The notes beneath the pieces are model-generated. The model was given only the letters and a program-made list of their open reading frames with translations. It was not told where the DNA came from and ran no database searches. From Actinernus sp. WN-2022 (Eukaryota > Cnidaria > Anthozoa > Actiniaria > Actinernidae), in contig JAOWCC010000936.1 of NCBI GenBank assembly GCA_030867875.1, positions 124,001-188,000 on the forward strand: DNA of 64,000 nucleotides, given 5' to 3'. The position numbers and the translations under genes are program-made. Below are positions 12,601-27,600 of this stretch, piece after piece. Position 1 is the first letter of the stretch. The number at the start of each line of letters is the position of its first letter.

Positions 12601-15600
12601 AAATGCTACGGTCCTTTCGGCATCAGGAAATTTTTAAACGGGAGTTTTCGTACAGTATTTCAAGCTATGCTGTAGTGCGAGTTCAGTTACGCCACAAATG
12701 TCGGTGAAACTAATACCGTGTTCATTATTATCGGTTTTCTCTATGGGTTCTCATGTATTCAATAATTACTTCTGGAGCTTCATATTTATGTCGATTGGTC
12801 ACAATGATTTCCTCTTTCAGTTTTTCCCTTTAGTTTGGACATTAGGGATATATCCTTGGAGATTTCGTACAGTTTAGCGACCGTTGTGTCGAAAGTAGAA
12901 ACGTTCGTTTGTCATGAAAGTGCGTAAACAAACTGTCACAAGCGGTTTCATAGCAGCTCGATGTTTGACTCCCATATAGTCGATGATAACTTATATAGCT
13001 TCATATGTACGTCGATTTCTCACAAGGATTTCCTCTTTCAGTTTTTCCCGTTAGTTTGGACATTAGGGATTTATTCTTGGAGATTTCGTACAGTTTAGCG
13101 ACTGTGTGTTGAAAGTAGAAAAGAGCCCATCTGGCCTTTCACTCGGGCCACATGAGATAATTTGAAGATGAAATACACTTTCATTTGAATTTGATTGAAA
13201 ATAGATCAAAAACTCGGGGAAATGTCCGGCTAAAACTGTATGAATAAATGTGAAATGAAACATAAATTTCATAGCAAGAAAAACATGTAATTCCTAATTA
13301 GAAAGCTCTTCTAAGTCCGCTTCTCAAATTCACAGACTGTTTTACAAAAACATTTGGGCTTATCGACACAAGAGTTCAGTTGACCTTTCAAATAATTTAT
13401 TCTGAGGTACGCATACTCTAAATCACAGAGATGTTAAATAAAGCGATAATTAGAAGAAAAAGTACATTAACAGACAAACTGACAGGAAATGTATTCAAAT
13501 CTAAAAGAGTTTACTTACAGTACTTACGTAACTGAATCTTTCGTTTTGGTTCTTTTGTTCAGTAGTGTTGTTGAAAGCATTCCACCTTCGTGCACATATG
13601 CACTGAATCGGAATGAAAGTCGAAGCCTACCTCGAACTTAACTTTCAGCTAACCTGTTTCCTTTCATTCCACAATGAATAATAATCTCATAAAGTAAGCC
13701 CGTAGCTTTCAATAAATTTGCCAGTGTCTGAATGAAACAGCTAGATCTTTTCCAATTTCTCTCACGAGTCACGGCAGAAGACAGTCTCAAAGAACTTGAA
13801 TTTTGATCCTCTTCACAGTAACGTAATTTAACGTCTCCGATCAATTCCTCTCTCTTTGCTGGCAGTTCATGCTTCTTGTTCGTGTAGTTGCCCCACTGAG
13901 CCGTAACCAGAAAACGAGCAAAGCATTTCAGTTGGCATACACTGCGTACATCTGCTTAACTAATTAGATTTGTAAAAATCTTAGCGGATCATGTAAATAT
14001 TCCGCTTGGCTCAAATATGAGGGTTTCTGCCGTCAAAGTTCATTTTTTGTTTCAGTTTTCCCCATATTAGCAGACTTGTATAATGTCTCGAGCTCTCCGA
14101 ATCCAGTAGAAAGACTCTGGTTATTCTGTCGTAAAACATGGACCTGACCCAAATTTAGGTTGTATTGCATAATTGCCCACGATGGAATAGATTTCTGACA
14201 ATGACTATTTGAAATTGATATCTCCTTGTCTCGCCTAGTCTGAGCTTTGAACTTTCTTATCTGAGCGCGCCTGAGGAAATCTAACCTTTGTTTGCGTGAC
14301 CAGCACAGTGCAATCTGATTGGTTCGAATTTGACCTTTAACGCATGCGCAGAAGCCGTCTGACATGAAATTTAAAAAAATAAAATAATAATAACGACTTG
14401 CATTTTAAGACTCGGTGCTGCCACAGGCAGCCCGAGTAATAATACAAGTAAATAAACAGAAATAAATATTTATATATACATTGGACAGACATTAAAGGTG
14501 ATTATAATACTGAAACATATAGCTGAAAAATATTAAGAAAAGGAATATCAGATTGCTATAGTATTGACACATGTTGTATTGTTGTATGAATTGTTAGACA
14601 TTCCTGACATATTAAAATGTTCCTTCTCTCAAGGTTTATACACCAGCTTTTATTTATGCACCGGCGTCAGACCCTAATAAATACATGGATTGTAACCATT
14701 TTATAACTAATATATAGGTCATTCGAAATCGGTGATGCTTTTGTGGGTTACCATAGCGACACCATACCATCAGTGGTGCTCCAGGTGTGTAGAGAGATGG
14801 GCCACGATGGAACTGGAATGGATAAGAACCAGTACATTGAGTGGGGAAAGCAGGTCAGTCTGCACACTTAACATTGTATGTAGGCTTACTTAAAGCATTC
14901 TTCTGGTGTTTAACACATCTTATTTGGGATGGAAATGTTTGGTGCCTGTGACATGATACAGTTGCCTTAGCGTTTAACGAAGGTTGTAAACTTCATTGAT
15001 ACAGCTAGTGTTGTATTGTTAGGTGTGACGGAGATTTTAGGGCTTTAGCCGGTGTTAGACACAGAACGTTGACTCTATCCAAATTGAAGGTCAATGATTG
15101 TTACAAGATCGAAACGTTGGTGTCCCTACATATAGCACTTGTGAACAGTAGAGTATGGCAGTATCCACTTCGAGCTTCAATTGATTTTTTTCAGGCCATG
15201 ATGAGAAGTCAGTCTCTACTTCTTCAGTGCGTTACGCCAGACGCTGTTGCACGGTTGTCTCGAACACGTCTACTGCTCCAGGCCGAGTCAATGTGGAACA
15301 TGTACTTTAGAGAGCAGCAGCACTGCAGCCTGTCAGCGTTGCTGGCACATCTACTTAACTGTGAAACCCTAGACGACGTAGAGAAACGGCGAGCGGGCCT
15401 TATGGTCCAGGTATGTTTGGGTGGAATACAGTACAGCAGCCGTATAATATCACACTTTGAACTAACATGTCATTTGCTTATTGTTGCAGGTGACGACGCA
15501 TTCCCGTCTGCTGTCTGAAAATGACATGACTGATATCTGCGCTGCAATAGGATTCAAGCGACTTGACGTCGAGTACCTGACTCTTCAGCAGTTTCAAACT

Positions 15601-18600
15601 GAACAACAGTTCTCGAAACGAATAAGGTCTCGGATTTTATTTATGTAGTATATACAGTAATAATTACTATATAAGTATAAGTCAGCATAACACGTGACAC
15701 AATAACCTCGTGTTGTAAAAGTGTATTAATTAGCATAACACGTTAAACAGTAACCTGTGTCGTGTTGTAAACGTGTATTAATCAGCATAACAGGTGACAC
15801 AGTAACCTGTGTCGTGTTGTAAAAGCGTATTAATCAGCATAACACATTAAACAGTAACCTGTGCCGTGTTGTAAACGTGTATTAATCAGCATAACAGGTC
15901 GTGTTGTAAAAGCGTATTAATCAGCATAACACATTAAACAATAACCTGTGCCGTGTTGTAACAGCGTATTAATCAGCATAACAGGTGACACAGTAACCTG
16001 TGTCGTGTTGTAAAAGCGTATTAATCAGCATAACACGTTAAACAGTAACCTTTGTCGTGTTATAAAAGTGTATAAATCAGCATAACAGGTGACATAGTAA
16101 CCTGTGTTATGTTGTAAAAGCGTATTACTCAGTATAACACGTGACACAGTAACCTGTGTCGTGTTGTAAATGTGTATTAATCAGCGCAACAGGTGACACA
16201 GTAACCTGTGTCGTGTTGTAAATGTGTATTAATCAGCGCAACAGGTGACACAGTAACCTGTGTCCTGTTGTAAATGTGTATTAATCAGCATAATACATGA
16301 CGCAGTAACCTATGTCCTGTTGTAAATGTGTATTAATCAGCATAACAGGTGACACAGTAACCTGTGTCGTGTTGTAAAAGTGTATTAATCAGCATAATAG
16401 GTGACACAATAACCTTTTTGTATTTGTTTTCCTACAGGGAGTTTTTCGTCAGTCTCAGTGCCAACGAAGGCGTTCTCCTCGTTCAGTGTGATTCTGGTGA
16501 CGACAACTTTAATCTGATTGCATGTGCCCGTCACGTAATCATGGACCAACGCCTTAAACGAGCAGAGATGCTTGTCGAGAAGCTTAAGGTATATTAAAGT
16601 TGTTGCTATGACTCTTCTGTAGTCATTTAGTACTGTAGCTTATCATGCCCATCGTTTTTAAAATACCATTCATTCAAATGCTAAATCTTCGTTTTTTGGC
16701 TCAGGTTAAGGATGTGCCTCCTATTCACCTCGTGGTCGTTGTTCAGCTGCCGCGGATCAAGGGAGGCTGCAAGAACTTTGTTGGCTTCCAGGGTGGCAAG
16801 TGGGACTCGGTTCATATTGACGATCTGCGTCCTCCAACCGATGAAATCCCACCTATTGAGTGCCTCATTGATCGATCAATTAGTGATCTGTTAAAACCAG
16901 AACCGAGAGCAAATGATCCTCAAGGAGATCGTGTGGTATCGATGGACATTGATGAAACTCTATGGGCGAAAGACACAGAGGAAAGCATGGATCACAGTTC
17001 ACACGAAGAGGTGATGTGTGTTGACACTACTCTTCGTGATCAGCCAGGCCTTGAAGAAGGGATAGTCGCAGCCCAGATGGTCACTGGACAGGCAGGGCCA
17101 GAGGAGGTTCCCACACAGACCAGGGTCAATGCTGTAGCTTTACTGCGTAGAAGTATACAAGCAGCAGCTGGGCGTCTTGAGGATGATCCCATCATGATGA
17201 AGAGAGCCACACATAGGATTGAACTGTTTCTGAAACTCCTTCCGGAAGACTCGCCATCCAGACTAGGTCTGTAATGGTTCTTTTTCCCGGCTGTATCACG
17301 TCGATACTTATGAAATCAAATATGTTGTTTAAAAGCATCTATTTAAAAAACGTTTCATCCCCATGTGCTGTTAAATATAATGGTAATGACCGTTAGACAT
17401 GAAATGAACATTTCGTTGTTTAATTTTCTTGTTTTTATATATGTACATATATACATATTTTCCTCGACCAGCCAGGTAGTTCTGACTCATAGCCTTGTGG
17501 TTTTTTACAGAACGTTCCTACTCTGTTACATTTTTCTATCTTTTCTACATTTATGTGATATAATGTAATATTATTCACCATCTAGAGTAAATTAAACTTC
17601 TTGTTCTTGTGCTACTTGTTCTTTTCAATATTTAGAAATTCTAAACCTGCTGCAGGTTCTCTAAATATTGAAATCCTAACAAATCACCATCAAAATCAAA
17701 TTTTAGACTAGTCAAATTTTAGACTCTTCAATAATATTTCCAAGTGCACGCCTACAAACATCCATTTTTAGTCCTTCCAAATCGTTGAAATAGGGTCTGA
17801 TGTGTAAAGAAGTTTGAGTTTTTGAAACTGTTGTTGTATTTTCAAATAGATTAAATAGACCAATTTTTCATCATCGCAGATGGACAAACCTTTGCAAGAA
17901 TTCTAAACGAGAAAATTTACAAGCTTCTTGTTGAAAGAGACGAGAAGCGAGCAGGGACACTCTCACGTAACTGGGTGCGCACCGAGGCGCTGTCAGGGAC
18001 GAGTATGCACGAGAGGGGTACTTTTAGAAAGGCTCTGCAGTACCGAGTGTCATGTGAGGTAGTGCCGTTGCTTTCTAAGGTCCTGGCGTATGTTGACCGA
18101 AACTGTAATCTGGATCTGATGCGAGACGATCAATCCTGGATCTCAAGGTAACAAATTAAACGTAATGTAGGTTGTAGTCCTTTGCAACGTCTGTGATATT
18201 TAAAGACTTCAAGATACTCGAGGTTTATGATGCTTCTTTTGTGTTTAACGGTTGGTCACATCCAGATGTGGGCAGACTACCCTCAAAACCTGGAAATTGT
18301 TTTAGAATCAACTCGAAGACCATTTCACAGAAAATTTGGGACACTTGTTCCTCTCGATTGGTTTTCGGATGTGTTTCACGATGCGCTACTGTTATTATTT
18401 TTTAGGTTGTGGATTTGTATCTTCGAAAATGAACGCATAACTGAAATTTACTGCGACATGTCAACCATTACCTTCTCTGACACCACCCGTGAGCACATTC
18501 CTATCTCAGGGCGAGGAGGACACCCCTTCCGCTGCCGATTTCCGTTTTCATGGGTCATCAAGGAGCTGATCGAGGAACTGTGGAGAGGTGCCTCAGACGT

Positions 18601-21600
18601 ATCAGGTGGGCAGATCACCCAAGTTCAGTTCTTGTTGGACTGGTTGATTCAAAAAGCCAAAAACGTTCTCCACTGCAACTACCTCTTTATAAGTCTTATC
18701 AAAGTTACATGACCACTGTAACCAAGAACATCTTGGACATACATGTAGCAATTACTTCATGTACTATCTGTACGCATGCTTAAGAAGTTACTGTGTTCTA
18801 GTGTTTATGTACAGAACATTTATATGTTGTCATGTCCCCCCCCCCCCCCCTTAAAGTGCCCCTACGATCAAATTTTGACATATCAATGTTTTCTCATATT
18901 CATAAAGTAGAGTTACCAGTTCAAACCGTTTTTCGATACGATGACGGGAAGTCTTATTTTTTGGACTCCGAATCTTGAATTTTACGTCCGCTATTACGCG
19001 AACCCGTTCCTGTGGGCGAGGAATACCTAGTCATTTTTTAGCGTACGTGACGTCATACACTTAACACAACAACACGTGTGGCTACTTTTCCCATACAAAC
19101 CTTCACGCAAACTAACATATGTAGCAAGAAAGTGTACCATTTTCCCGCTTTGAAAAGCAAACAAAACTTTTAAGATGCCCATTGTGGGGCAAAGTTTGCT
19201 GTTAGGGATACGTGGCAGTGGAATCTCCACAATATGCTCCCGAAACTGTATGGTTTTACTCCAGCGGATAGTTATTAGAGTGCCCCAGTCATGAATCTTA
19301 AAGTCTGCCTTTGTTAGTTGTTTAGTTGCTACAATTTGCGGAACATACCGAAAAAGGTGACAAGGCATATAGCCCAAAATGAGGAATCAAGACTAGATGC
19401 TACGTTAAGTGTTGTATGCAGGCGAAGAAGAATGTTTGCCGTGATTGGCTATGAATCTTATAGTTTATAGTCTGATATCATGGTAGCTACTCAGACTACT
19501 ACTAGTATAGATTAACCGAAAAATAAGCGGCTACGTTTGCTGAGAACATAGTTTGTCATAAATAACTCGTATTGCTGTTTCCTATAAACAGATAAACCTA
19601 TCGATGTAGTATGCCTTTTAATTTACTGCTAATTTCATTTTCTAGACAATAAACCACAGAAGAAACCACTAATATTATTTCATGAAGTACCTTGGTTCAG
19701 TTGTTTATGTGTCAAACAGAAACGGGGGTGCGCGAAGTTTGGTTCTGTGATCGCCACTGTAAAAGCTGCAGATCCGTCAGTTTCAGGACATTTTTTTTAG
19801 TCTCTAGTAAATTCTTATCACTCACGATTTCATGTTAGACAAGAGAGCGATTTGATTTTATGGCAATTACATTGTATTTTAGAATGTAGATTCGCCGGAA
19901 AATATATTTCCGGGACACTGATATTTCTCGATCTCTCTCATTTACGAACTAGCAATCCGGGTTTCACTATAAAACAATGAACAAACTTAGGACTTATAAA
20001 CTGATATTTACCTTAGTGATTTCTCCGCTGAATTCTCCCTGTAGCCCGGATCCAGTAACAGCAACCTGAAAGCCGAACCAGGAAAAATACCCTGGGGAAA
20101 AATAACCCCAAAAGATAAGAAACCTCTGCTAGCTAGCACTACTTACTAGCAGGCCACTTCCCGAAGCGATTTTAGCGACTATTCGTCCAGCTTTCAACTC
20201 GGTCGCCAGCGGCTCTAAATCATCTACATCCGGCAATAAGTTTAAACAGAAATACACATTACTATGTTCTGAAGAATCTGATGCAGATTTTAGGTCGTTA
20301 TTTTAACTAAACCACAGCAAAATTCGCAGTGTGAGTTTGTAGCCAATATATAAGAAGAAATGTATGGGTTCGAAGCAACTTGTGAACGATGCGTTAGGTG
20401 TATGACGTCACATATGCTAAAAATGACTAGGTATTCCTCGCCCACGGGAACGGATTCGCGTAATGGCAGACGTGATTTTGACGGTAAACTCTCTTTAAAA
20501 TGTGTGGTCTAATTGGCCCCTTTGCAAACTTTTTTCACTGATTTGGATATTTCTGCCACTGTTTGTTCTTATGGAATACAAAAAAGTGGCAAAATAAGTG
20601 GTCATATTTCGTCGTAGCGGCACTTTAAAGTGCAACTGAGTAGCGCCATAAAACAACATTAACTCTTTTTGCCCCAAATTCTATTTCTGATATTCTTCAG
20701 TTGTCTAACTTAGTTTTATTTGAGAGGCAGGAGCAGAAATTAAACAAGAATAAACGCTTACCGAATTGCGGGATTGATTCACAATAGAAACCTACGGGAT
20801 TTTATTGTAGTAGTTTTCTCTTGGGAGCGAGTTGATTCATCTTATGACGTCACAGGATCCATGAAAAGTAACCAAAATCAGGCATTAAATGCCAGAAATG
20901 TTACAAAATTTGCAAGATTAATACCTTTTTGTGAGAAACAAACACAATATTACAAAAAACATTTTGACATGATACTTGCACTTTAATTATAACTATTGTT
21001 ATTGTCAGCTCGAGGAAGAGGAACGGAGGAGGAGAAGCTGCGAAAGATACTGGAGAACTCTGAGCTGCGGCACATACTCGACATCATCAGGGAAGAAGGA
21101 AATGAAGACGAGGCAGTGAAGCGATACCTTCATGACTTTGTACATATGGTCTACAAACCTGCAGCCAAAGATCACGTCCACGAAATCGAGGTAAGATAAA
21201 AAGTGTCTGTGAATCACAATGACATTCTTTTGGTCCAGAGAACGTAACGTCCTATTCTTCTTGAATATACTTACGTCAAGGCTCTTATCAGTTAAGTAGA
21301 GCCTTAATCGGAATGTGTTACCACCAAAATCATAAAGAAAGGTGTATTGAAACATTTTCCTGCTATCCCTTCTTCAATTTCAGTTTGTGTGTAGCGCCAT
21401 TGTAACAGCTGCACGAATTCGTGGCGGAGAGGAATTCAGACTGGATTTTGCTGCAGTACACGTGACCCATAGTCACATACAGGCACGGCTAAGCAACTTC
21501 AACCAACTTGTGAAGAAACAACCTGACATCATTGACGAACTTGTGAGACAGCGTTACCACGAACAAGCTGAACAAGTGAGTCTTATCCACAAAAGATATT

Positions 21601-24600
21601 GACATGTCTGTATTAATCACTAGTCCATCATTGCTTTCTTCTAAAAAAAACTCTTTTTCTTCGGCTCCATCAATATGCTGCTGTGCGTTAGCTTACGCGT
21701 GTCTTAGGATAACCGAGAATAGGATGCTTAACAGCCGTATCTCAAAAGTGCGAATGTAGGACATATATCTTTCGGCCCCTTTGTTACGAGGCCGTTTTAC
21801 ATTTCTCACCAGACCCTTGACGTCACTGCATTACTGATGTTCCTTGAGAGTCTGGAGCCAACCTTAAAAGACGTGGAGGATCACGGGAGCAGGTCCCAAT
21901 GGTGTGCCAGGGTGATGGAGGTCAGGCAGACCATAGAAACCATGACGTCCAAGGAAAACTTTACTCAGAACACTGAGCAGGGAGGCGGCTATGGTGACAG
22001 GACCAAGGAACTTATAAAGCAGTGTTGGTAATTATGACAAAACTAATGTCCTACGGGACCTTGAATAGGAAAACTGACACTTTTTTTTCTTTACACGTGA
22101 ACCCCGTACATTAGGAATTTTCTTTATATTTACACTGCGTTCAGTGTACCAGAGGTTTACAGTTTCTGCCTGCTATCGTACCTGAAATTGGTCGGGACTC
22201 ACATAGACTCTACCAATGCATTAACCTTTTTTTATTCCAGGATGATGTGGCAGCGCCTTGGGGTAGTCAGACTGTTCATTGATCACGTGTGTATTGCTAG
22301 TGACCTGATGAATGCTGCCAATACAGCCAATGTGCAAAGGCTTTGGAAGGTACAACAAACAGAGCATCAGTTTATAGTGTCGATAATAGTGTACTGATCA
22401 CCACTCTACCTGTAAGTGAGTGTGCAAAGGCTTTGGAAGGTACAACAAACAGAGCATCAGTTGATAGTGTCGATAATGGTGTACTGATCCACCACTCTGC
22501 ATGTTAGTGAGTGTGCAAAGGCTTTGGAAGGTACAACAAACAGAGCATCAGTTTATAGTGTCGATAATGGTATACTGATTACCACTCTATATGTTAGTGA
22601 GTGTGCAAAGGCTTTGGAAGGTACAACAAACAGAGCATCAGTTTATTGTGTCGATAATCGTGTACTGATCACCACTCTACCTGTTAGTGAGTGTGCAAAG
22701 GCTTTGGAAGGTACAACAAACAGAGCATCAGTGTATAGTGTCTATAATCGTGTACTGCATGATCACCACTCTGCTTGTTATACTGGAATAAACACCAATT
22801 TACATAGTTACGAAATAACCATTAGAAAACGAAAATGTTTTGGTTGATATAACAAAGCAAGCTAATAAGCGTAAATACCGTTGTCTTGTCTCCATATAAT
22901 AAGACGTTTTAACAATTTAAAAATCGTGAGGCCTAAAGACACATGTAGGACAGAATTCTTTTAAAACATGATTGTTATTCTAATCCAGAAGTGGTTGCTA
23001 TATAAAGACCAACTCACAAAATACGTAATACACAGGTTCTGGGTGAGGAAACAGACTTGATGAAAAACAGATGTGTACACGGTCTAGAACGCTTCCTGAT
23101 GGAGTGCAGTAGAGACGTCAGCAGAAGAAACAACTGGTAAATTATTGTATATCACATTATTGTGTTAGACAGTAAATAGGCTCTGATAGAGGCATCGCTG
23201 TTTTTTAGTATGCGAATTTAATTTCTTTACAATCATGTCGGACAAAGTGTAGACTGACGTGTTATGGATGTTCCAGTAACTAGCCTATTAACAAGTTGGT
23301 ACATGTTATGAATGTACCAGTAACTACTCCATTAACAAGTTGGTACGTGTGCCATTAACTACTCCATTAACAAGTTGGTACATGTTATGAATGTACCATT
23401 AACTACTCCATTAACACGTTGGTACGTGTGCCATTAACTACTCCATTAACAAGTTGGTACATGTTATGAATGTACCAGTAACTACTCCATTAACACGTTG
23501 GTACGTGTTATTATTATTGTTTGCATAATATCAGACGCATTAGGAAATATCTGTCTCGCGACATCACAGAAATCCTTGTCCACGCCTTCATTTCAAGTCG
23601 GGTTGATTATTGCAATAACTTATTATACGGGTTGCCTGACTGTCAACTAAATAAGCTCCAGCGAGTACAGAACGCCACAGCTATTTGTAAAGATTTTGTT
23701 ACATAACTCCATTACTATAAGATCTGCATTGGTTGCCTGTTAGGTATCGGATTCACTTCAAGATCCTATTAATTACATTTAAGGCGCTTCACGCCTCGCA
23801 CCTTCCTACCTTAGTAGCTTAATACATGTGAAGACATCTTGCTATAATTTGAGGTGTTCCAATGAACTACTGCTTTGTTTCCCGAAGTGTAAAACATGAC
23901 AAAATTTTGGTGACAGGGCATTTGTTATTGCAGCTCCTAAGCTCTGGAACTCACTGCCTAGGGAACCTAGATTAATTGGTTCTGTAGGTAGTTTTAAACG
24001 CCATATTAAATCACGTCGTTTTTGTTTAGCATATAATTAAATATTGTATCTTAAGTTGGTACGTGTTATGAATGTGCCATTAACTACTCCATTAACGTGT
24101 GGAAACTGCTATCGTAAACTTTGTGTCGGCTCGCATGCACGAGTCACTAAACTAAACTCTTTCAAACTAGTTATTTCAACCGTATTGTCAGCTATGGAAC
24201 AATCTGCCTAATTCTATTCGTAATTCTAGCTCTGCCAATCAGTTTAAGTCGCTTCTATACAAGTATTACTCATCAGTGTTACAAACATCTTTTGATGTCA
24301 ATGCACCAATTACGTGGAAGTCAATATGCCTGAAATGCACAGCTTGATATCTTTTCTAACAAAGTGTGTTGCTATTAGACCTTGTAAGACCTACAACTCA
24401 TATTTTGTCTAAGTTATTTTGATCGTATTTCTTCACGTTAATTTCGATTTCGATTGACCTTCAAATATTAATGAACATGTATTAAGTTTATTTATGTGTG
24501 TACGTAATTTATATAACTCAAGATTTGTTGGTATTTTCATTAGTTAAAGTAAGGTAGTTAAAGTAAGGAGCCACGCTATGTTGTGTCGTCCCTCGTCATG

Positions 24601-27600
24601 TAAATTGTGATATTTTTCTTCTTTAATTTATGGTGAAAGCATTGTAAATAAATAATAGCTTTAATGACGTTTGCTTTGCAGTAGTGAGGATATGTCGTGC
24701 CCCGTCTGTATGCACGATGACAACACACCGTCAATGACTCCATGTGGTCACTATTGCTGTTTAGAGTGTGCCATGCGATGGTTCAACGACAACACCACAT
24801 GTCCCACGTGCCGACAACAGGTTCCTTCTGACTTCGAACCAAAAGAGGATCAGCAAATCAGGTCGGATAATCTTGTTTTATGATAAAGTCATGTGAAAGA
24901 CTCTACAACATTGCAAAAGCAAAAGGATTAGAAAAAATAATGAAAAAATAACACCTTGTGAGAACAATCTCCACACAACAAACGTGATAATTCTCCATTA
25001 TCTTTGTCATTCCTAACTTACAACAAACACTAGAAAAGGAAGAGGCTTTTTGTGACAAGGAATAACTTGGCCATCGTTTTATTTTTAGCACTGCGAATGG
25101 CTAACATTCTCTAACGTTTTCCATTTGTGGGAGAAGTGGTAATCCTGAAACTATTTTGATGGCTTATGCAAATACCAAGTAATCTCGGCAGGATGTTTAA
25201 GGAAAGAGAAGATCGATTTGAGTAAGTTTGTTTCACAATTTCTTTTGCTGTCGGTGTTTGTTCTCCAGGGGGTCTCTTGACAAAGTGAAGGAGTTTCGTC
25301 GCCACTGCAATGCTTTCTTCATGGAGGTTGTGTCCGTGTTCTGTTTCGGCTATTCACCGTGTGGGACTCTTGAAGAAGATACCTTTATCACTTTGATGGG
25401 CTACGCAACGCGTGAGGGGTCAGCTACCAAAACGTTCTCACCCTTCCCTGATTATGGTATTGACGCCACACCAGTTGTTAGGTCATTCCTGCTACAACAG
25501 CTCCTCAAATCAGGGTAAGACATATGCTGTACTATAACCTATGACTACATCCCTGCTGCAACAGTTTCTCATCAGGGTAAGACATATGCTGTACTATAAC
25601 CTATGACTACATTCATGTTGCAACTGCTCCTCATCAAAGTAATACATGACAATATTCCTGCTGCAGCAGCACTGCAAAGCGATACCTTGTACCAACGTTT
25701 TCTTACTCTTCCCTGGTCATGGTGTAGACATCATTCCATCCAATGTCTGATATTCAGTTTATCAAACTTAGATAGACTTCCCCTGCTTTGATGTGGGATG
25801 TTTAGCAAACTTAGATTAACTTCCCCTGCTTCGATCTGGGATGTGAAAGGCCTTAGTACATGTACAATGTATGTTAGTTTTTATCGATAACGTTTTCATT
25901 TAATGTTCATTTTTGTTCTTTTAGCGAAAAGAAATTAAAAGAACATTTGGACCGGTTTATCACCGATGCCTGGGGAGTGGTTGGTGACGTAGAGCGCATG
26001 ATCGAGGTGTTCGTCCTGTGTGTCCAGTGTATGGAGGTGTGTTAACACAGTTCAATGTCTTTGTATTTAACGCTTCTGATAACGAACCTTTCAGCTGATA
26101 AGATACTGTAAAGGGAATAACGTGTATTTAGTAAATAAAATCGTAAAGGAAATTCGATTTGATATTTTATGCTGTCCTCTTTCATATAGGATGCTCTTTA
26201 CAGCACGTTTGTTAAGAGAGCAGCCGAATTACCGTTGGAAAATAAGCTGCGACTTATCGAAAGGAATTGCAAAGATGCGTCAAAACTCTTCAGCCAGGGA
26301 GGTGGTGTAGATGGCCACAGACAAGTTGATGTGCGGGTACTTGAGGCGATTGCTACAACACGCTTTGTACTGTCAGAAGTAGCCGAGTACATGTACCTCA
26401 GCCAGACGGAGAGCAACATGCTGTGGAGTCACCCTAACGTGTCCAGAGCACTGGATCAGTTGTTCAGTGAAGTGCGCAATATATGCCTTCACACCCTTGT
26501 CCACACCCCAAGAGTATTCCTATTGAAACAGTTGTCCAGACGCTTTGGTGTGGAGTCAATAAAAATCCTGGCGAAGAAAAAGGGTCTTGAGTGGATCCTA
26601 CCAGCCGACGCCTCTACGTCAGTTGAGGTACGACGTAACGTTTAACATACTCATCACGGGATTCGATTTCGCGCAGTTCGAGGCATTTGAAATTCTCATG
26701 AGGATTTTCAAACCCCCTCGAATCCCGTCGAGTATATTAGACGTCTTATAAGAAGGATTTACGTTGAAAAAGGCGTGACTTTTTGAACAGTAATTAAACG
26801 TCCATTGTTAATGAAAAGACGTACAAATAGTGTTAGTAATATGCGTTTGTTGTTGTGTTAAGACATTTTCGACCTGGCGTGAAATTTTGATGAAAAACGT
26901 AAAATTAAAGTTCCGCGCTATAGTTTGCGTCACGGACATGCAAAGTGTGAAAAAGAGGTCCCGTAATTGCGAGATGGTCTGTATGCATCAATACAGGAAT
27001 TTTACATTTTGTCATGGCCTGGTAGGGGAAGTCAATGAGCGGTTGTGAGACCTTCCTCTGTTGGATACTGATTTGTTCAATAAAAGATCAGTGTCTGTAT
27101 CACTATTACAGACCCTGATATGTAATTAATCAGATAGAGTATTTTCTACTTTGAAGTGCTATTTCAAACACACATTCAAGTGTTTCATTAGGAGTTCCAA
27201 ATGCCGAGAAAACAATGATGCCCGAGGGGTGCGCTCTTCATGAGAGTACTCGACGTGCTTTCAAAGTACGCACGTGGTACAAATTGAGACCTGTTCGGAT
27301 GTTATACTCCTAAATAAGTAATGATGGGAGAGACTGACGTGATTGACCTCCAGGTTAGATACTTATTGACAAGGTACTTATTGACTAGGTACTTATTTAC
27401 TAGGTACTTATTGACTGAGTTAGGTCAGAACGGACCGAAATATTTGGTTCGAGGTCATGACGTACAAAATGATCGAGTGCCGAATATCTTCCCGTTCGGC
27501 CCGACTTATCATATAACCACTTAGTTTGTTTTAATAACGGCAAAACTACAAACATAAAATCGAAGCCTAAGGAGCCACATAGTAAACAAGTGATGTTCGT

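Noticed and set aside
14402..14440. Stem containing GCACCGAGTC, as in the 3' end of a Cas9 guide scaffold
   Set aside because: Short chance resemblance in a eukaryotic intron, with no repeat array or cas gene near.
18227..18712. 161-residue ORF as one exon
   Set aside because: Only 18,406-18,605 fits family sequence and splice phases; the rest is intron read-through.
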